A stretch of DNA of 64,000 nucleotides, taken from the IMG/VR virus record IMGVR_UViG_3300025010_000002, positions 62,001 to 126,000 of that record. One strand, written 5' to 3'. A program made the position numbers and the translations under genes. Under the pieces are notes generated by a model. The model was not told the origin of the DNA, did no database searches, and saw only the letters and a list, made by a program, of their open reading frames with translations. Positions 1-7,567 of the stretch are shown piece by piece. This DNA is from a virus. Position 1 is the first letter of the stretch. Every line of letters starts with the position of its first letter.

Positions 1-316
1 TGCGTAGAATGGTTACATCCCAGTCAACATCAATCTTATCCTGTGCCTCCATGTTACCTGCTAGATCCTTGTCATCTGCAGAGAAGCATCTGTGCTTGAG
101 GCCAGGAAAGTACTTGATATCCCTAACCCAGGATGGAGCTGAGCTCTTAGTGGCTATGACAAAGAGATGCTTGTTAGGCATAGGGCATTCCTCGTATGAA
201 GCAAGGCATGCAATGGTCTTACCTGACCCTGTTGGATCGGCAATGATCATCTTCTTCTGCTTAAGAAGCCTCTCCTTTGAGCTTACCTGGATTGGAGTTA
301 GGGTTATTCCTTTCAT
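1..316 (-). CDS. SF2 (DEAD/SNF2-type) helicase, N-terminal part
   Basis: The gene runs off the left edge; about 105 N-terminal residues are visible. They begin with a Q-motif-like LTPIQ and then a Walker A loop (ADPTGSGKT) around residues 27-35, followed by a stretch (HLFVIATKSS, motif Ia-like) expected in superfamily 2 helicases or translocases. DNA or RNA unwinding in replication, repair or transcription is the usual role. The ATG at 316 overlaps the stop of the HslV-like gene as ATGA, so the two are probably translationally coupled. The subfamily cannot be decided without the C-terminal motifs. Confidence 0.75.
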   Translation of the reverse strand, partial: MKGITLTPIQVSSKERLLKQKKMIIADPTGSGKTIACLASYEECPMPNKHLFVIATKSSAPSWVRDIKYFPGLKHRCFSADDKDLAGNMEAQDKIDVDWDVTILR

Positions 317-810
317 AACTTGATGGTGTACTCTTTGACAGGCAACTCACAGTACACAGATAGTTCACAAGCTACCTCTACCGCCTTGCTTACACTGCTG
401 CCCATATGTAGGGCTGCTAGAGCAAAGTCACGACCAGCTCCAATAGCTGAGTGTCCTGCAATTTCGTACACAAAAAACCCCTGAATATGAAACAGTTTTT
501 TCTGGTATACAATAAGGTAGTCATTTACTATCTTTGGATCACCAATCTTATCATTCTTCCACTCAGCAAACTCAGCTAGAAAATTAATGTAGGAGCTTTC
601 ATCTGCGCGTTCAGGAGTGTGAGTTTTACAGAATACCTGCAGCAAAGCTGACTCTTCACAGATGCCTACGCTCCCAACGAACATATCATCAACCTGGAAT
701 AGCTTTGCAAATTTATCTGCTGACTTGCTTTGTGTTGATCCGTATACAATGATTGAGTCTGACGCAATTGATATCTTATCATCATAAATCTTGGCGGCTA
801 CAATGCTCAT
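313..810 (-). CDS. HslV/proteasome-like Ntn-hydrolase (peptidase subunit homologue)
   Basis: This 165-aa protein is close to the length of HslV. Like HslV it starts with a short beta-strand immediately after the initiator Met. Ser2 stands where mature HslV has its catalytic Thr, Asp18 matches the conserved Asp17 region, and Lys33 lies where the catalytic Lys is expected. The segment GAGRDFALAALHMG (about 124-137) and the following ACEL helix are typical of the family. If active it would be an N-terminal-nucleophile threonine/serine peptidase forming ring assemblies. No HslU-type ATPase is visible beside it. The alternative is an inactive structural relative. Confidence 0.75.
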   Translation of the reverse strand: MSIVAAKIYDDKISIASDSIIVYGSTQSKSADKFAKLFQVDDMFVGSVGICEESALLQVFCKTHTPERADESSYINFLAEFAEWKNDKIGDPKIVNDYLIVYQKKLFHIQGFFVYEIAGHSAIGAGRDFALAALHMGSSVSKAVEVACELSVYCELPVKEYTIKL

Positions 811-824
811 TGTTATCTCCTGTC

Positions 825-1007
825 TTAGTGCGCTACCCGTTTATAGTTCTCAACGATCTTGACGAACTTGTACTCTGCAATGCGTGTCTCACCCATGATA
901 TCAGATTTGCTAAATGCCAGAGCTTCCTTGTACGTTGGGCGAGCATCATAGAAATACCACGTGTCATCCTTACGACTTTTGATCTCAATAATAAACACGT
1001 TCTCCAT
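825..1007 (-). CDS. hypothetical protein, 60 aa
   Basis: Small soluble basic/acidic mix protein beginning MENVFIIEIK; no domain recognised. The fold looks like a short alpha/beta unit (alternating hydrophobic strand, then a helix containing KEALAFSKSD). Its ATG overlaps the upstream stop as TAATG, which supports it as a real gene of the operon. Confidence 0.6.
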   Translation of the reverse strand: MENVFIIEIKSRKDDTWYFYDARPTYKEALAFSKSDIMGETRIAEYKFVKIVENYKRVAH

Positions 1008-1189
1008 TATTTACTCTCCTTATAGTCTAGTGCTTTCTGCACCACGTCTTTCAGTGATCCAACTGTGACCTTCTGAGTACCAGTAAGTGCTTCCCAATGG
1101 GCGAACTGTGCTTTGCTCCACGAGGATGGGTTACTAAAGTACTGTTTGGTAAGCATCAATGCTTCCTCCAGCACACGTTCCCTGCTCAT
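1007..1189 (-). CDS. hypothetical protein, 60 aa
   Basis: Helical 60-aa protein (MSRERVLEEA start) with no recognised domain. It sits directly after the methyltransferase-like gene (the two are adjacent without a gap) and is coupled by TAATG to the next gene, so it is part of the same transcript. Confidence 0.6.
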   Translation of the reverse strand: MSRERVLEEALMLTKQYFSNPSSWSKAQFAHWEALTGTQKVTVGSLKDVVQKALDYKESK

Positions 1190-1789
1190 CTAGCTCTCCT
1201 TATGTGTGATGATAACGATCTTCTCTGAGCCACCACAACCACAAAGGCATGTACGCTTGGATGGGCATTCAACTACCTTGAAGTCATAGCCCTCCGGAAC
1301 CTGATCAGTAATCACCTTGGTGTCCACAATGATATCTTCAATGGCATAGATACCATTTTTAGCGAGATAGGGAAGCAGGGTCTTCATTGTAAGGATCTGA
1401 TGCGGAGGGTGGTGTGACCCGTCATCAACAATGAAATCAACGTCCTTGCCAACGTTCTGCATTGCAGCCTCAAGTGAGGGAACGCTACCCTGATTGGCAA
1501 TGAATGTCTTGATACGTCCCGCACTGAACATTGCCTGTGGGTTCATATCGAAGGCAAAGATGTCCGCATTGGGGAAGAACTCCTCCCACATGTACATGCT
1601 GGCACCAGTCTTGTACGTTGCATACATACAGGATGCAAGACCAACTCCGATCTCTAGTACCTTACGTGTGCTCTCACGACGATCCTTGAGCAACTCATAG
1701 TAGGCAACTGTGTATGAGTGAGGCTTGTCGATACAGTCACCACCTTTGTCAGTTCCATATTTTGAAGCAAGTTCGCACAGCGGTGTCAT
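1190..1789 (-). CDS. class I SAM-dependent methyltransferase
   Basis: The 199-aa protein has the N-terminal signature LASKYGTDKG, then H-x-Y-x3-Y, and a glycine-rich SAM loop VLEIGVGLA (about 44-52). Next come an acidic strand end (IFAFDMNP) and VDFIVDDGSHHP, as in small-molecule or sugar O-methyltransferases of the MycE/macrocin O-methyltransferase type. The C-terminus carries a Cys cluster (CLCGCGG) that may bind metal. The substrate is unknown. The ATG overlaps the upstream stop as ATGA. Confidence 0.75.
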   Translation of the reverse strand: MTPLCELASKYGTDKGGDCIDKPHSYTVAYYELLKDRRESTRKVLEIGVGLASCMYATYKTGASMYMWEEFFPNADIFAFDMNPQAMFSAGRIKTFIANQGSVPSLEAAMQNVGKDVDFIVDDGSHHPPHQILTMKTLLPYLAKNGIYAIEDIIVDTKVITDQVPEGYDFKVVECPSKRTCLCGCGGSEKIVIITHKES

Positions 1790-2127
1790 AGATTTCTCCT
1801 TAGATAGTCATCCATATAGATCATCATTTCTTTGTCTGATCTGAACTTCCTTTTTATCCCAAGGTTCTTTACTTCGCGCCAATACAGATTAATCTCTGCC
1901 TGTGATACAAATTCCCAGCAGAGTTTGTTTCTCCTGTCACATATATGGAGAGGCTGAACATTGTTTTCCCGCAAGCACTTGGGGCACATGACATACTCAG
2001 CCTCTCCCCTGGTCCTGTCAACCTTTGCCTTTGTCCTCTCCAGCTTGAGAAAGTACATGATGCAGCACTCAGGAATATTAGAGTGTAGCCCGAAAGCAAT
2101 GTGGTAAAACTTGCCTACTTTTTCCAC
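1786..2127 (-). CDS. hypothetical zinc-binding-like protein, 113 aa
   Basis: Contains CxxC (CPKC) near residue 48 and further Cys/His residues (ECCIMYF, HICDRRNKLC), suggesting a metal site, then a basic helical C-terminus. The likely start is GTG at 2127, overlapping the upstream gene by 13 nt. No clear Shine-Dalgarno site precedes it, so the start is uncertain. Function unknown. Confidence 0.55.
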   Translation of the reverse strand: MEKVGKFYHIAFGLHSNIPECCIMYFLKLERTKAKVDRTRGEAEYVMCPKCLRENNVQPLHICDRRNKLCWEFVSQAEINLYWREVKNLGIKRKFRSDKEMMIYMDDYLRRNL

Positions 2128-2366
2128 AGGCTAAGACCAGTGCTACCAACTACTTTCAGAATGAAGTCCTGAACCTTCCCCTCTGCAAGGAGATCTGAGA
2201 ACTGATCAACAGGGATGTAAAGCCTCCCAACATCAGACCTAAGCTTCTTTGAGAGCTCCTTGCATTCCTTGAGTGTATAGAACTCCTGCTCAACACCAAT
2301 AGATCCATCAGTTTTCTTCCACAGTATGAACCACACTAGGTTGTTAGAGCTAACACCTGTTGGCAT
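2115..2366 (-). CDS. hypothetical protein, 83 aa
   Basis: Alpha/beta protein with MPTGVSSNNLVWFILWKK start and no recognised motif. It overlaps the next gene by 13 nt and has AAAGGAGATCAC upstream of its ATG, a good ribosome binding site. Confidence 0.6.
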   Translation of the reverse strand: MPTGVSSNNLVWFILWKKTDGSIGVEQEFYTLKECKELSKKLRSDVGRLYIPVDQFSDLLAEGKVQDFILKVVGSTGLSLWKK

Positions 2367-2393
2367 GTGTGATCTCCTTTCCTGTACTTACTA

Positions 2394-2747
2394 CTAAGAA
2401 TCCAGCCAGTTACAGAACTTGTCAAAGAGGCTGAGCTTAACCTCAGGAACATACTTAGTAGGCTTCACAGGCTCGGGCTTTACGTACTCTTTGTACTGCT
2501 TGCAGTCATTGTTCTTATTGATATCAAAGCAGTTACCTGGTTTGCCACTTGCATCGAAGGGATTATGCGTAACTTTTCTGTAATTCAAATGTGTGCAGAT
2601 AGCCTTGTAGTACTCTGAATTACTCTCGAGTCCATTATAATAAGAGTATCGGTGCTCATTATTACTTTCCTGTACCCACTTATTGTGTTTACAGTATTTA
2701 CAGTACACACGCATAGTCTCATTACCGCCAAGGTCAACCAGTTTCAT
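2394..2747 (-). CDS. Cys-rich protein of the MKL(S/T/V)DL family
   Basis: This 117-aa protein begins MKLVDLGGN and has VYCKYCKHN near the N-terminus with two later Cys (CTHL, CFDI/CKQY), so a four-Cys zinc site is likely. The same N-terminus and VYC..C pattern recur in the two tandem genes at 26045-26619, so it is a distant paralogue of those. A Pro/Lys/Val linker precedes an amphipathic C-terminal helix (LFDKFCNWL). Function unknown. Confidence 0.6.
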   Translation of the reverse strand: MKLVDLGGNETMRVYCKYCKHNKWVQESNNEHRYSYYNGLESNSEYYKAICTHLNYRKVTHNPFDASGKPGNCFDINKNNDCKQYKEYVKPEPVKPTKYVPEVKLSLFDKFCNWLDS

Positions 2748-2818
2748 CCTGTACTCTCCTTTAGAGAAGTTTTCCCTATCCTATATTGTACCCCTACTCC
2801 AACCAGCTTTAAAGGTGT

Positions 2819-2944
2819 CTAGTCAAGATTGTTTATCAAGAGTAAAAGAAAAGCCAGCAAGAACCCATCTGCTCTTCCGCAGCATATACTTACAATACAC
2901 AGAGCTAAGCACATCAAGTATACTACATCTAGTAATCGCCACAT
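2819..2944 (-). CDS. membrane mini-protein, 41 aa
   Basis: ATG at 2944 follows AGAGGG at good spacing. The peptide is almost entirely hydrophobic: a first segment (LLDVVYLMCLALCIVSICC) and a second one (FLLAFLLLLI) separated by GRADG, giving a two-helix hairpin topology. It lies between the stop of the 225-aa gene and the promoter-like stretch before the gene at 2394. No function assigned. Confidence 0.55.
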   Translation of the reverse strand: MWRLLDVVYLMCLALCIVSICCGRADGFLLAFLLLLINNLD

Positions 2945-2966
2945 TAGTACCCTCTATCCCCATAAA

Positions 2967-3644
2967 CTATAGCAGAATAACAATCATACCTATAGTATAT
3001 AAGGAGACTGTCAGGATCTTTCCGGTACGACGGAAGTAATCCCACACTGCCTTAACCTCATGAAGCACCTGTGATCCCAGGTTATTCTCGGTTACATTAT
3101 ATTGACTTACAACGTCATCGTTCTCATCCATAAGACTATGTATATCGGTATTAGGATTCCTAGCTAGGCCAAGCTTAGGAATCAGGTCACCAAAGAACCC
3201 CCTACCATCAGTTACTCTAAACCCAAAGGAATGTACATCCTTAGGTTTAGGACACAGACCGTAGTTAACATAGTACGCACCACTGGCTATGTACTTCTCA
3301 AGTATCTCCTTAGCCCTTGCAGCAGCCAGTTTACCCCACATCCCGTACCTCTTGTACCCGTCCTTCTCTGTAACATAGTTATCAACTACGAACCTATACT
3401 GAGGAGTATCAATAAGCCCACGTGCTTTCTGTGAGCTAATAAGAGTGCAGCAAACGTGTGGTTTCTTACGGAGTTGTGCTACAGCCCAATCTCCGTCACC
3501 CAACCAAATGCTCCACTCCTTATAGTTATCTTCATACAATGGTTTTAGATATGGATCCTGACAACACTTATCACACAAGAAGCTACCCTTGTGTGTAGGC
3601 TCTCCGCATAACCTGCATAGAATCATGTCCGCTATATCTATCAT
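2967..3644 (-). CDS. zinc-ribbon protein with C-terminal membrane segment, 225 aa
   Basis: An N-terminal CxxC-x9-CxxC ribbon (CRLCGEP...LCDKCC, residues 9-26) is followed by a soluble domain rich in aromatic residues and a C-terminal hydrophobic segment (ILTVSLYTIGMIVILL) that could anchor it in the membrane. AGGAGGTTGT precedes the ATG. The family was not recognised. Confidence 0.6.
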   Translation of the reverse strand: MIDIADMILCRLCGEPTHKGSFLCDKCCQDPYLKPLYEDNYKEWSIWLGDGDWAVAQLRKKPHVCCTLISSQKARGLIDTPQYRFVVDNYVTEKDGYKRYGMWGKLAAARAKEILEKYIASGAYYVNYGLCPKPKDVHSFGFRVTDGRGFFGDLIPKLGLARNPNTDIHSLMDENDDVVSQYNVTENNLGSQVLHEVKAVWDYFRRTGKILTVSLYTIGMIVILL

Positions 3645-3652
3645 ACAACCTC

Positions 3653-3814
3653 CTAGTCCTGCTTGGGTGGTACTCCCAGCCCCTTGCGAACTTCAGCGTC
3701 AAACATTTCCTTTAGCTTCTTAACTTTTAGATCCCTAATATGTCGGGCTTTGTGTCCAAATTTCCTAAGGAAAGCAATCATCTGTGCTTTGCTTACGTAA
3801 TAGGTCTGCTTCAT
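3653..3814 (-). CDS. hypothetical protein, 53 aa
   Basis: The start is taken at the ATG (MKQTYYVSKAQ) that overlaps the upstream stop as TAATG, rather than a longer in-frame extension. The peptide is basic and helical (LRKFGHKARHIRDLKVKKL) and could bind nucleic acid. Function unknown. Confidence 0.55.
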   Translation of the reverse strand: MKQTYYVSKAQMIAFLRKFGHKARHIRDLKVKKLKEMFDAEVRKGLGVPPKQD

Positions 3815-3990
3815 TATACACATTCCTTTTCGGATACATCCATTGAGAGTTCTTCCATCTTCATCTGCCACATATTATAGATATCAACAACCTTCATGTT
3901 AAATGTAATAGTTGTAGGAACCCCATACTTTGATCTAAGCTCCTCCATCATCTCCAACCGTGTAAGCCTGTATTTACTTTTTCTGGCCAT
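3814..3990 (-). CDS. hypothetical protein, 58 aa
   Basis: Open frame from ATG 3990 (MARKSKYRLTRLEMMEEL) to TAA, coupled to the next gene by TAATG and preceded by AGGAGGTGTAAC. Basic N-terminus, then a Met-rich amphipathic helix. No family recognised. Confidence 0.55.
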   Translation of the reverse strand: MARKSKYRLTRLEMMEELRSKYGVPTTITFNMKVVDIYNMWQMKMEELSMDVSEKECV

Positions 3991-4001
3991 TGTTACACCT
4001 C

Positions 4002-4436
4002 CTATTTCTTACGGTGTGTATAACTATCTGTCCCACAAAGCTCTACTTTCTCTGATACCTTTTTACCACCCTTTACCTCAATAGACAACTGAAGCCACTC
4101 ACTCAAAGCGTACTCAATAAAGTCAGTCATCACAGGCTCAACAACTTCCTGGAACAGTTTTTCCCACTCCTCTTTCTTGAACTGTTTTGCTATGTTCTTG
4201 GGTGTAAGTACTTTCTTGAGATCATCCTGTGCCTGTTTGACAAAGTTCTTCTTGAACTCGTCCTCACCAAAGTTGGAGATTAGGAGTCCAACTTGCCCAC
4301 TCACCTTTTGAAGAGCACGTCTTTTTGCCTCTGCCCTAAGTTCCTTAGCTATCTCTTCTTCAATTTGTTTTGTGCCATATCCATCAGTAGCCAGTTTAAG
4401 TACACGTGCCTCATCAATTTTAAGTTTGAACTCCAT
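4002..4436 (-). CDS. hypothetical helical protein, 144 aa
   Basis: Charged, mostly helical protein with a Lys/Glu-rich central part (KNIAKQFKKEEWEKLFQEV), preceded by GGAGGGAATAACA. No domain recognised. It sits in the run of small genes downstream of the sigma-factor-like gene. Confidence 0.6.
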   Translation of the reverse strand: MEFKLKIDEARVLKLATDGYGTKQIEEEIAKELRAEAKRRALQKVSGQVGLLISNFGEDEFKKNFVKQAQDDLKKVLTPKNIAKQFKKEEWEKLFQEVVEPVMTDFIEYALSEWLQLSIEVKGGKKVSEKVELCGTDSYTHRKK

Positions 4437-4448
4437 TGTTATTCCCTC

Positions 4449-4697
4449 CTAGATACTTGTTTCGTTGGTTTCTACAATGCGCCGAAGATAACCAGCTTTC
4501 TCCTCTGAACTCTCAAACTTCAGCATACCAATGCTCTCAAGATCAATGAGGATACGGGGATCATCAATCTTCATTGCCTGTGCAGCTATGCGTTCCAGTG
4601 CCTCAATCACCACAAGGAACCCACCAGCTATCACAGGGTCATTCAATTTCTTAGCTGCAACCTGAATAATATTGGGTAGATGTGCACGTTTTTCCAA
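4449..4697 (-). CDS. hypothetical protein with TTG start, 82 aa
   Basis: An ATG-like start 36 nt further upstream would overlap the preceding gene. A TTG at 4697 lies five bases after GGAGGT and directly behind the upstream TAA, so it is the better start (LEKRAHLPNII). The product is helical, with FLVVIEALERIAAQAMK in the middle. No family recognised. Confidence 0.55.
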   Translation of the reverse strand: MEKRAHLPNIIQVAAKKLNDPVIAGGFLVVIEALERIAAQAMKIDDPRILIDLESIGMLKFESSEEKAGYLRRIVETNETSI

Positions 4698-4698
4698 G

Positions 4699-4908
4699 TT
4701 AAACCTCCAAGGGTTTTTCCTTCTCAATCTCAATAGTGTAGTGTCTCTTCAGAACCTCTAACATGCCAAGGTAATTACCTGACAGACAATCGTGCAATAT
4801 GTTTTTCCAGTCCAGCTTGTTCAGTAGTGCAACCTTGCGAGCCCTGTTCAGGATATTAAATGTCGCCCTGTTCTTCTCGTCCAGGTAAAGCTTTGGTTTG
4901 ACTTGCAT
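4699..4908 (-). CDS. hypothetical protein, 69 aa
   Basis: The start is the second of two consecutive ATGs (MQVKPKLYLDEK); AGGGAGGA precedes it at proper spacing and the ATG overlaps the sigma-like gene stop. The C-terminus (YTIEIEKEKPLEV) contains the AAACCC..GGAGGT that serves as ribosome binding site of the following gene. Function unknown. Confidence 0.55.
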   Translation of the reverse strand: MQVKPKLYLDEKNRATFNILNRARKVALLNKLDWKNILHDCLSGNYLGMLEVLKRHYTIEIEKEKPLEV

Positions 4909-5417
4909 CATTCCTCCCTGTCTGCTTCTCCGGCGCACTTGAGAAAGCTATGTACTATCTGGTGAGCCCTCTGCAATGATATGCCATGCTTCTCAGCCAC
5001 GTCCTTTAGCGGCCATCTGTCCACAACTATCTTTCTTATGATATCCTTGTTCCTTTCAGAGAAGCTATCAAGCAGCTTCTCAAAGAATACTTTCATTATA
5101 ATCCTGTCCTCCATGTTGGTATCCACAAGGGAGGACTCGAACATACCCCAGTCGATCTCGGATGAATCACAGTCGGACTCATACGTTTTATCGAGTTTGA
5201 TTTTCAGAACACTGCGCAGGGAGTTATGCACACATTGGTAGATATATGTCCCCCACGTTGATTTTGCCGGATCCCACTTTTCAGCTGCTCCCTTACTTAA
5301 TAGGATTACATAGGTGTCATGGTGGATGTCTTCCCACAGGGCATAGTTAATCCTGTACTTAATAAGGAGGCAGTATGTTATCTTGCTGATATCCTCAATC
5401 TGAGCTGTATTTAGCAT
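4908..5417 (-). CDS. sigma-70-family-like transcription factor
   Basis: The 169-aa size fits a small sigma factor with regions 2 and 4 only. Residues of about 20-75 (LWEDIHHDTYVILL, then STWGTYIYQCVHNSLRS) resemble the region 2 pattern of ECF-like sigma factors. The C-terminal SERNKDIIRK, then LKDVAEKHGISLQRAHQIV, resembles the region 4 helix-turn-helix. It may direct RNA polymerase to phage promoters, or be an anti-termination or replication adaptor that borrowed the fold. The start is the ATG behind AGGAGAGGTA; a longer frame overlapping the upstream gene is less likely. Confidence 0.65.
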   Translation of the reverse strand: MLNTAQIEDISKITYCLLIKYRINYALWEDIHHDTYVILLSKGAAEKWDPAKSTWGTYIYQCVHNSLRSVLKIKLDKTYESDCDSSEIDWGMFESSLVDTNMEDRIIMKVFFEKLLDSFSERNKDIIRKIVVDRWPLKDVAEKHGISLQRAHQIVHSFLKCAGEADREE

Positions 5418-5425
5418 TACCTCTC

Positions 5426-5668
5426 CTAGTGAACGTGTTTTCCATCTGGTGCCACCGGACAGCCACATCCATAGTTGCTGCTCTTACAGTAGATACAGAG
5501 TGGTCCAGGACCATGCTCATGAAGACTACTAGGTGACACGTTACATCCTGGACCCCAATTGGTACTTCCGCACCAACGACATACATTTGGATTATCCACG
5601 TGTTCATGTATCTGATTAACTCCACACCCATGTCCATAGTTAGTGCTTCCACAATGTCGGCATGTCAT
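5426..5668 (-). CDS. triplicated Cys/His-rich mini zinc-binding protein, 80 aa
   Basis: Three tandem copies of a roughly 27-residue unit, C-x-x-C-[GK]-S-[ST]-N-[YW]-G-x-G-C-x-V, ending in H-E-H or H-V-H. Units start near residues 3, 30 and 58. Each unit has three Cys plus His residues, enough for one zinc ion. Similar single units occur in other phage and bacterial proteins; their function is not known to me. Confidence 0.65.
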   Translation of the reverse strand: MTCRHCGSTNYGHGCGVNQIHEHVDNPNVCRWCGSTNWGPGCNVSPSSLHEHGPGPLCIYCKSSNYGCGCPVAPDGKHVH

Positions 5669-5917
5669 CTACTTTACCTCCCGTATCTCTCGTATACTAG
5701 CAAGCGGTACCTCTGTACCGTCTTTCATAGTAATAATAGTATCCCGTGATCCCGCATGGTTCTTTAGTTGTCTAACTGTTCCGTCTTGTAGAACCGCTTC
5801 ATAGACAGGCATATTTTTACAGGCATTGTCTAGAACTTGTACTGCACCAAAGATTATAGCCATTATAACAGCTATTACAACTACATATGAAATAAGTTCA
5901 CCCAAAAAATCTGACAC
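5669..5917 (-). CDS. membrane-anchored small protein, 82 aa
   Basis: One N-terminal transmembrane helix (LISYVVVIAVIMAIIFGAV, about 8-26) is followed by a small beta-rich domain (AVLQDGTVRQLKNH...TMKDGTEVPLASI). The stop abuts the start of the Cys-rich repeat gene. Function unknown. Confidence 0.6.
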   Translation of the reverse strand: MSDFLGELISYVVVIAVIMAIIFGAVQVLDNACKNMPVYEAVLQDGTVRQLKNHAGSRDTIITMKDGTEVPLASIREIREVK

Positions 5918-5944
5918 TATTATCCTCCTTAGATAACCGGCATG

Positions 5945-6346
5945 TCATATGCTCGCCCCCACCAGTTTCTTGTGCATCTCCTCAAGGTCCTCGTATGCTG
6001 CTTTTAGCTCTCTCCTAAGGTCATGAATAACTTGTGCAGGATCACCTTGTGCAACACTGACTGCTCCGCTAAGCAGTGCCTTCTCAACCTTGTACAAACG
6101 AGTCAGCTCTTCAAGTTCAGAGCGATAGTGACACTCTGCCCAACCCTCCACCATATCTTTTGCATTGTGATACCTTCCTGGGTAGTGTGACAAACCACAA
6201 ATACCACACTTATTAAAAAATGGAGATGTTAACTCAATCAGCTCTTCAATGCACTGCTCCAGTGTCTTCTGTGCTGGGCATATACCTGTGTCCAGTGTTC
6301 TCCACCAGATGCGCCACTCAGGTTGCTGTGCTGCGTCATTGATCAT
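5945..6346 (-). CDS. hypothetical protein, 133 aa
   Basis: Contains CGICGLSHYPG (about 46-56), a possible metal-binding turn, and a long C-terminal coiled coil (DLRRELKAAYEDLEEMHKKL). Its start overlaps the upstream stop as ATGA, indicating translational coupling. No family recognised. Confidence 0.6.
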   Translation of the reverse strand: MINDAAQQPEWRIWWRTLDTGICPAQKTLEQCIEELIELTSPFFNKCGICGLSHYPGRYHNAKDMVEGWAECHYRSELEELTRLYKVEKALLSGAVSVAQGDPAQVIHDLRRELKAAYEDLEEMHKKLVGASI

Positions 6347-6600
6347 TCTAAGCCACCATTGCCAATTATAGTATCATCAGCATGCATTCGTTCTTCCCTC
6401 TCAAGCTCCTCCATAGCAGCAACAAAATACTTGTGCAGTCTCTCAGTGAAATCCCAGTCTCCCACTGCGAGATCAAGATGCTTAATGAACTCCATTAAGT
6501 CATCATGGCTCTTATCGCTCACCAAAGAATTAACTATGTCCTCAAGATCAATGTTCACTGGTACTGTCACTATTGACAAGTCAGCTTTAGATTTTCTCAT
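6343..6600 (-). CDS. hypothetical protein, 85 aa
   Basis: Acidic helical protein (MRKSKADLSIVTVPVNIDLEDIV) coupled to the downstream gene by ATGA. AGGAGGATAGCAA lies upstream. No domain recognised. Confidence 0.6.
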   Translation of the reverse strand: MRKSKADLSIVTVPVNIDLEDIVNSLVSDKSHDDLMEFIKHLDLAVGDWDFTERLHKYFVAAMEELEREERMHADDTIIGNGGLE

Positions 6601-6603
6601 TTG

Positions 6604-6783
6604 CTATCCTCCTATAAGCATAGCAATGGCTTTAAGTACATACATTGTTTTTCTGTACACAGTAATATCGTACCCACCATCAACTTGAATATTCATGTTA
6701 AATTTCTTTCCTCTTGAGTAAATGCAGAAAGAGTAGCCTCCGTGTGAATACACCAAGTCCTTCCCACATTTCTTCCAGTTCAT
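6604..6783 (-). CDS. hypothetical protein, 59 aa
   Basis: The ATG at 6783 (MNWKKCGKDLV) overlaps the upstream stop as ATGA and is preceded by AAGGGGGAACGC, so it is preferred over a longer extension. Beta-rich, with a hydrophobic C-terminal end (MYVLKAIAMLIGG). Function unknown. Confidence 0.55.
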   Translation of the reverse strand: MNWKKCGKDLVYSHGGYSFCIYSRGKKFNMNIQVDGGYDITVYRKTMYVLKAIAMLIGG

Positions 6784-7070
6784 GCGTTCCCCCTTTTGAG
6801 CTTGCTCTTCAGCATGGTTATGGAGGCAGAGGGGAAAAAGTTTTTGCACATCTTCTTTGCCTTCTTCTCCCACGCACTGCAGAACAAGTCAATGTCCTCT
6901 CTGCATTCAAGTGTGTCAATGTTGGGACCTATCTCGAGCAGACTATCCCCATGATCATCCTCAAGGAATACTGCTATGTAACAACATCCAATCTCCGGAG
7001 CAAACAGGTCTACACATATATACGCAGGTGCCTTCCTGTTTACCCTCTTTTTCTTTCTAGGCTGCCTCAT
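6780..7070 (-). CDS. hypothetical protein, 96 aa
   Basis: Very basic N-terminus (RQPRKKKRVNRK), a central beta/alpha part with acidic segments, and a basic C-terminus. A nucleic-acid-binding role is possible but nothing specific is recognised. ATGA coupling to the next gene. Confidence 0.55.
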   Translation of the reverse strand: MRQPRKKKRVNRKAPAYICVDLFAPEIGCCYIAVFLEDDHGDSLLEIGPNIDTLECREDIDLFCSAWEKKAKKMCKNFFPSASITMLKSKLKRGNA

Positions 7071-7314
7071 ATTGCGGTCTCCTCATTGATTGATTATCTT
7101 CCTCTGATCTATACAAACACCTGATATCCACGTCAAAGTTACTACCACCTGTAAGGAACACGTGGAACTCATCTCTTTTCGTTGTCTCGTTATAAAATGA
7201 TGTAACTCTAATACCTCTGTCCCACCCATTAACCTTTGCTGTCATTCCGGACTTGTGGCCTAGGCGAGATACTTCACCTCTGTTACCTTGTAGTGTCCCT
7301 CTAAACTGTGCCAT
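7057..7314 (-). CDS. conserved phage beta-rich protein (MAxFRGTLQG family)
   Basis: The N-terminus MAQFRGTLQGNRGEVSRLGH followed by a KVNGWDRGIRV beta segment and FHVFLTGGSN matches a small protein that recurs in many unrelated tailed phages. Its function is not established as far as I know. The 85-aa length fits. It overlaps the downstream gene by 14 nt. Confidence 0.65.
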   Translation of the reverse strand: MAQFRGTLQGNRGEVSRLGHKSGMTAKVNGWDRGIRVTSFYNETTKRDEFHVFLTGGSNFDVDIRCLYRSEEDNQSMRRPQYEAA

Positions 7315-7567
7315 CTAAGTCCTCCCTGTCACAGCATTCACGGGTGGTTCTCATGTTCACCCAGCCACAACGGTCAATCTCAAGGTCAACAGCTATAGGG
7401 CTCTTGCCATCTGGATTAACTGCGCATGCTGTCTGTGTCATGCTTCCATCTGACTCAAATGATAGACTGATTTGCCACCCTTCAAAGGTTAGGAGATAGG
7501 AGTTTCCACCTATCCCAATTGCTTCTAGGTGAAGACCTTTTGACACTGGCTTACTACTTGTTTCCAT
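7301..7567 (-). CDS. hypothetical beta-rich protein, 88 aa
   Basis: The ATG at 7567 (METSSKPVSKG) overlaps the upstream gene by 14 nt and is preferred over a longer extension inside it. Predicted mostly beta, with CGWVNMRTTRECC near the C-terminus. No family recognised. Confidence 0.5.
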   Translation of the reverse strand: METSSKPVSKGLHLEAIGIGGNSYLLTFEGWQISLSFESDGSMTQTACAVNPDGKSPIAVDLEIDRCGWVNMRTTRECCDREDLDGTV

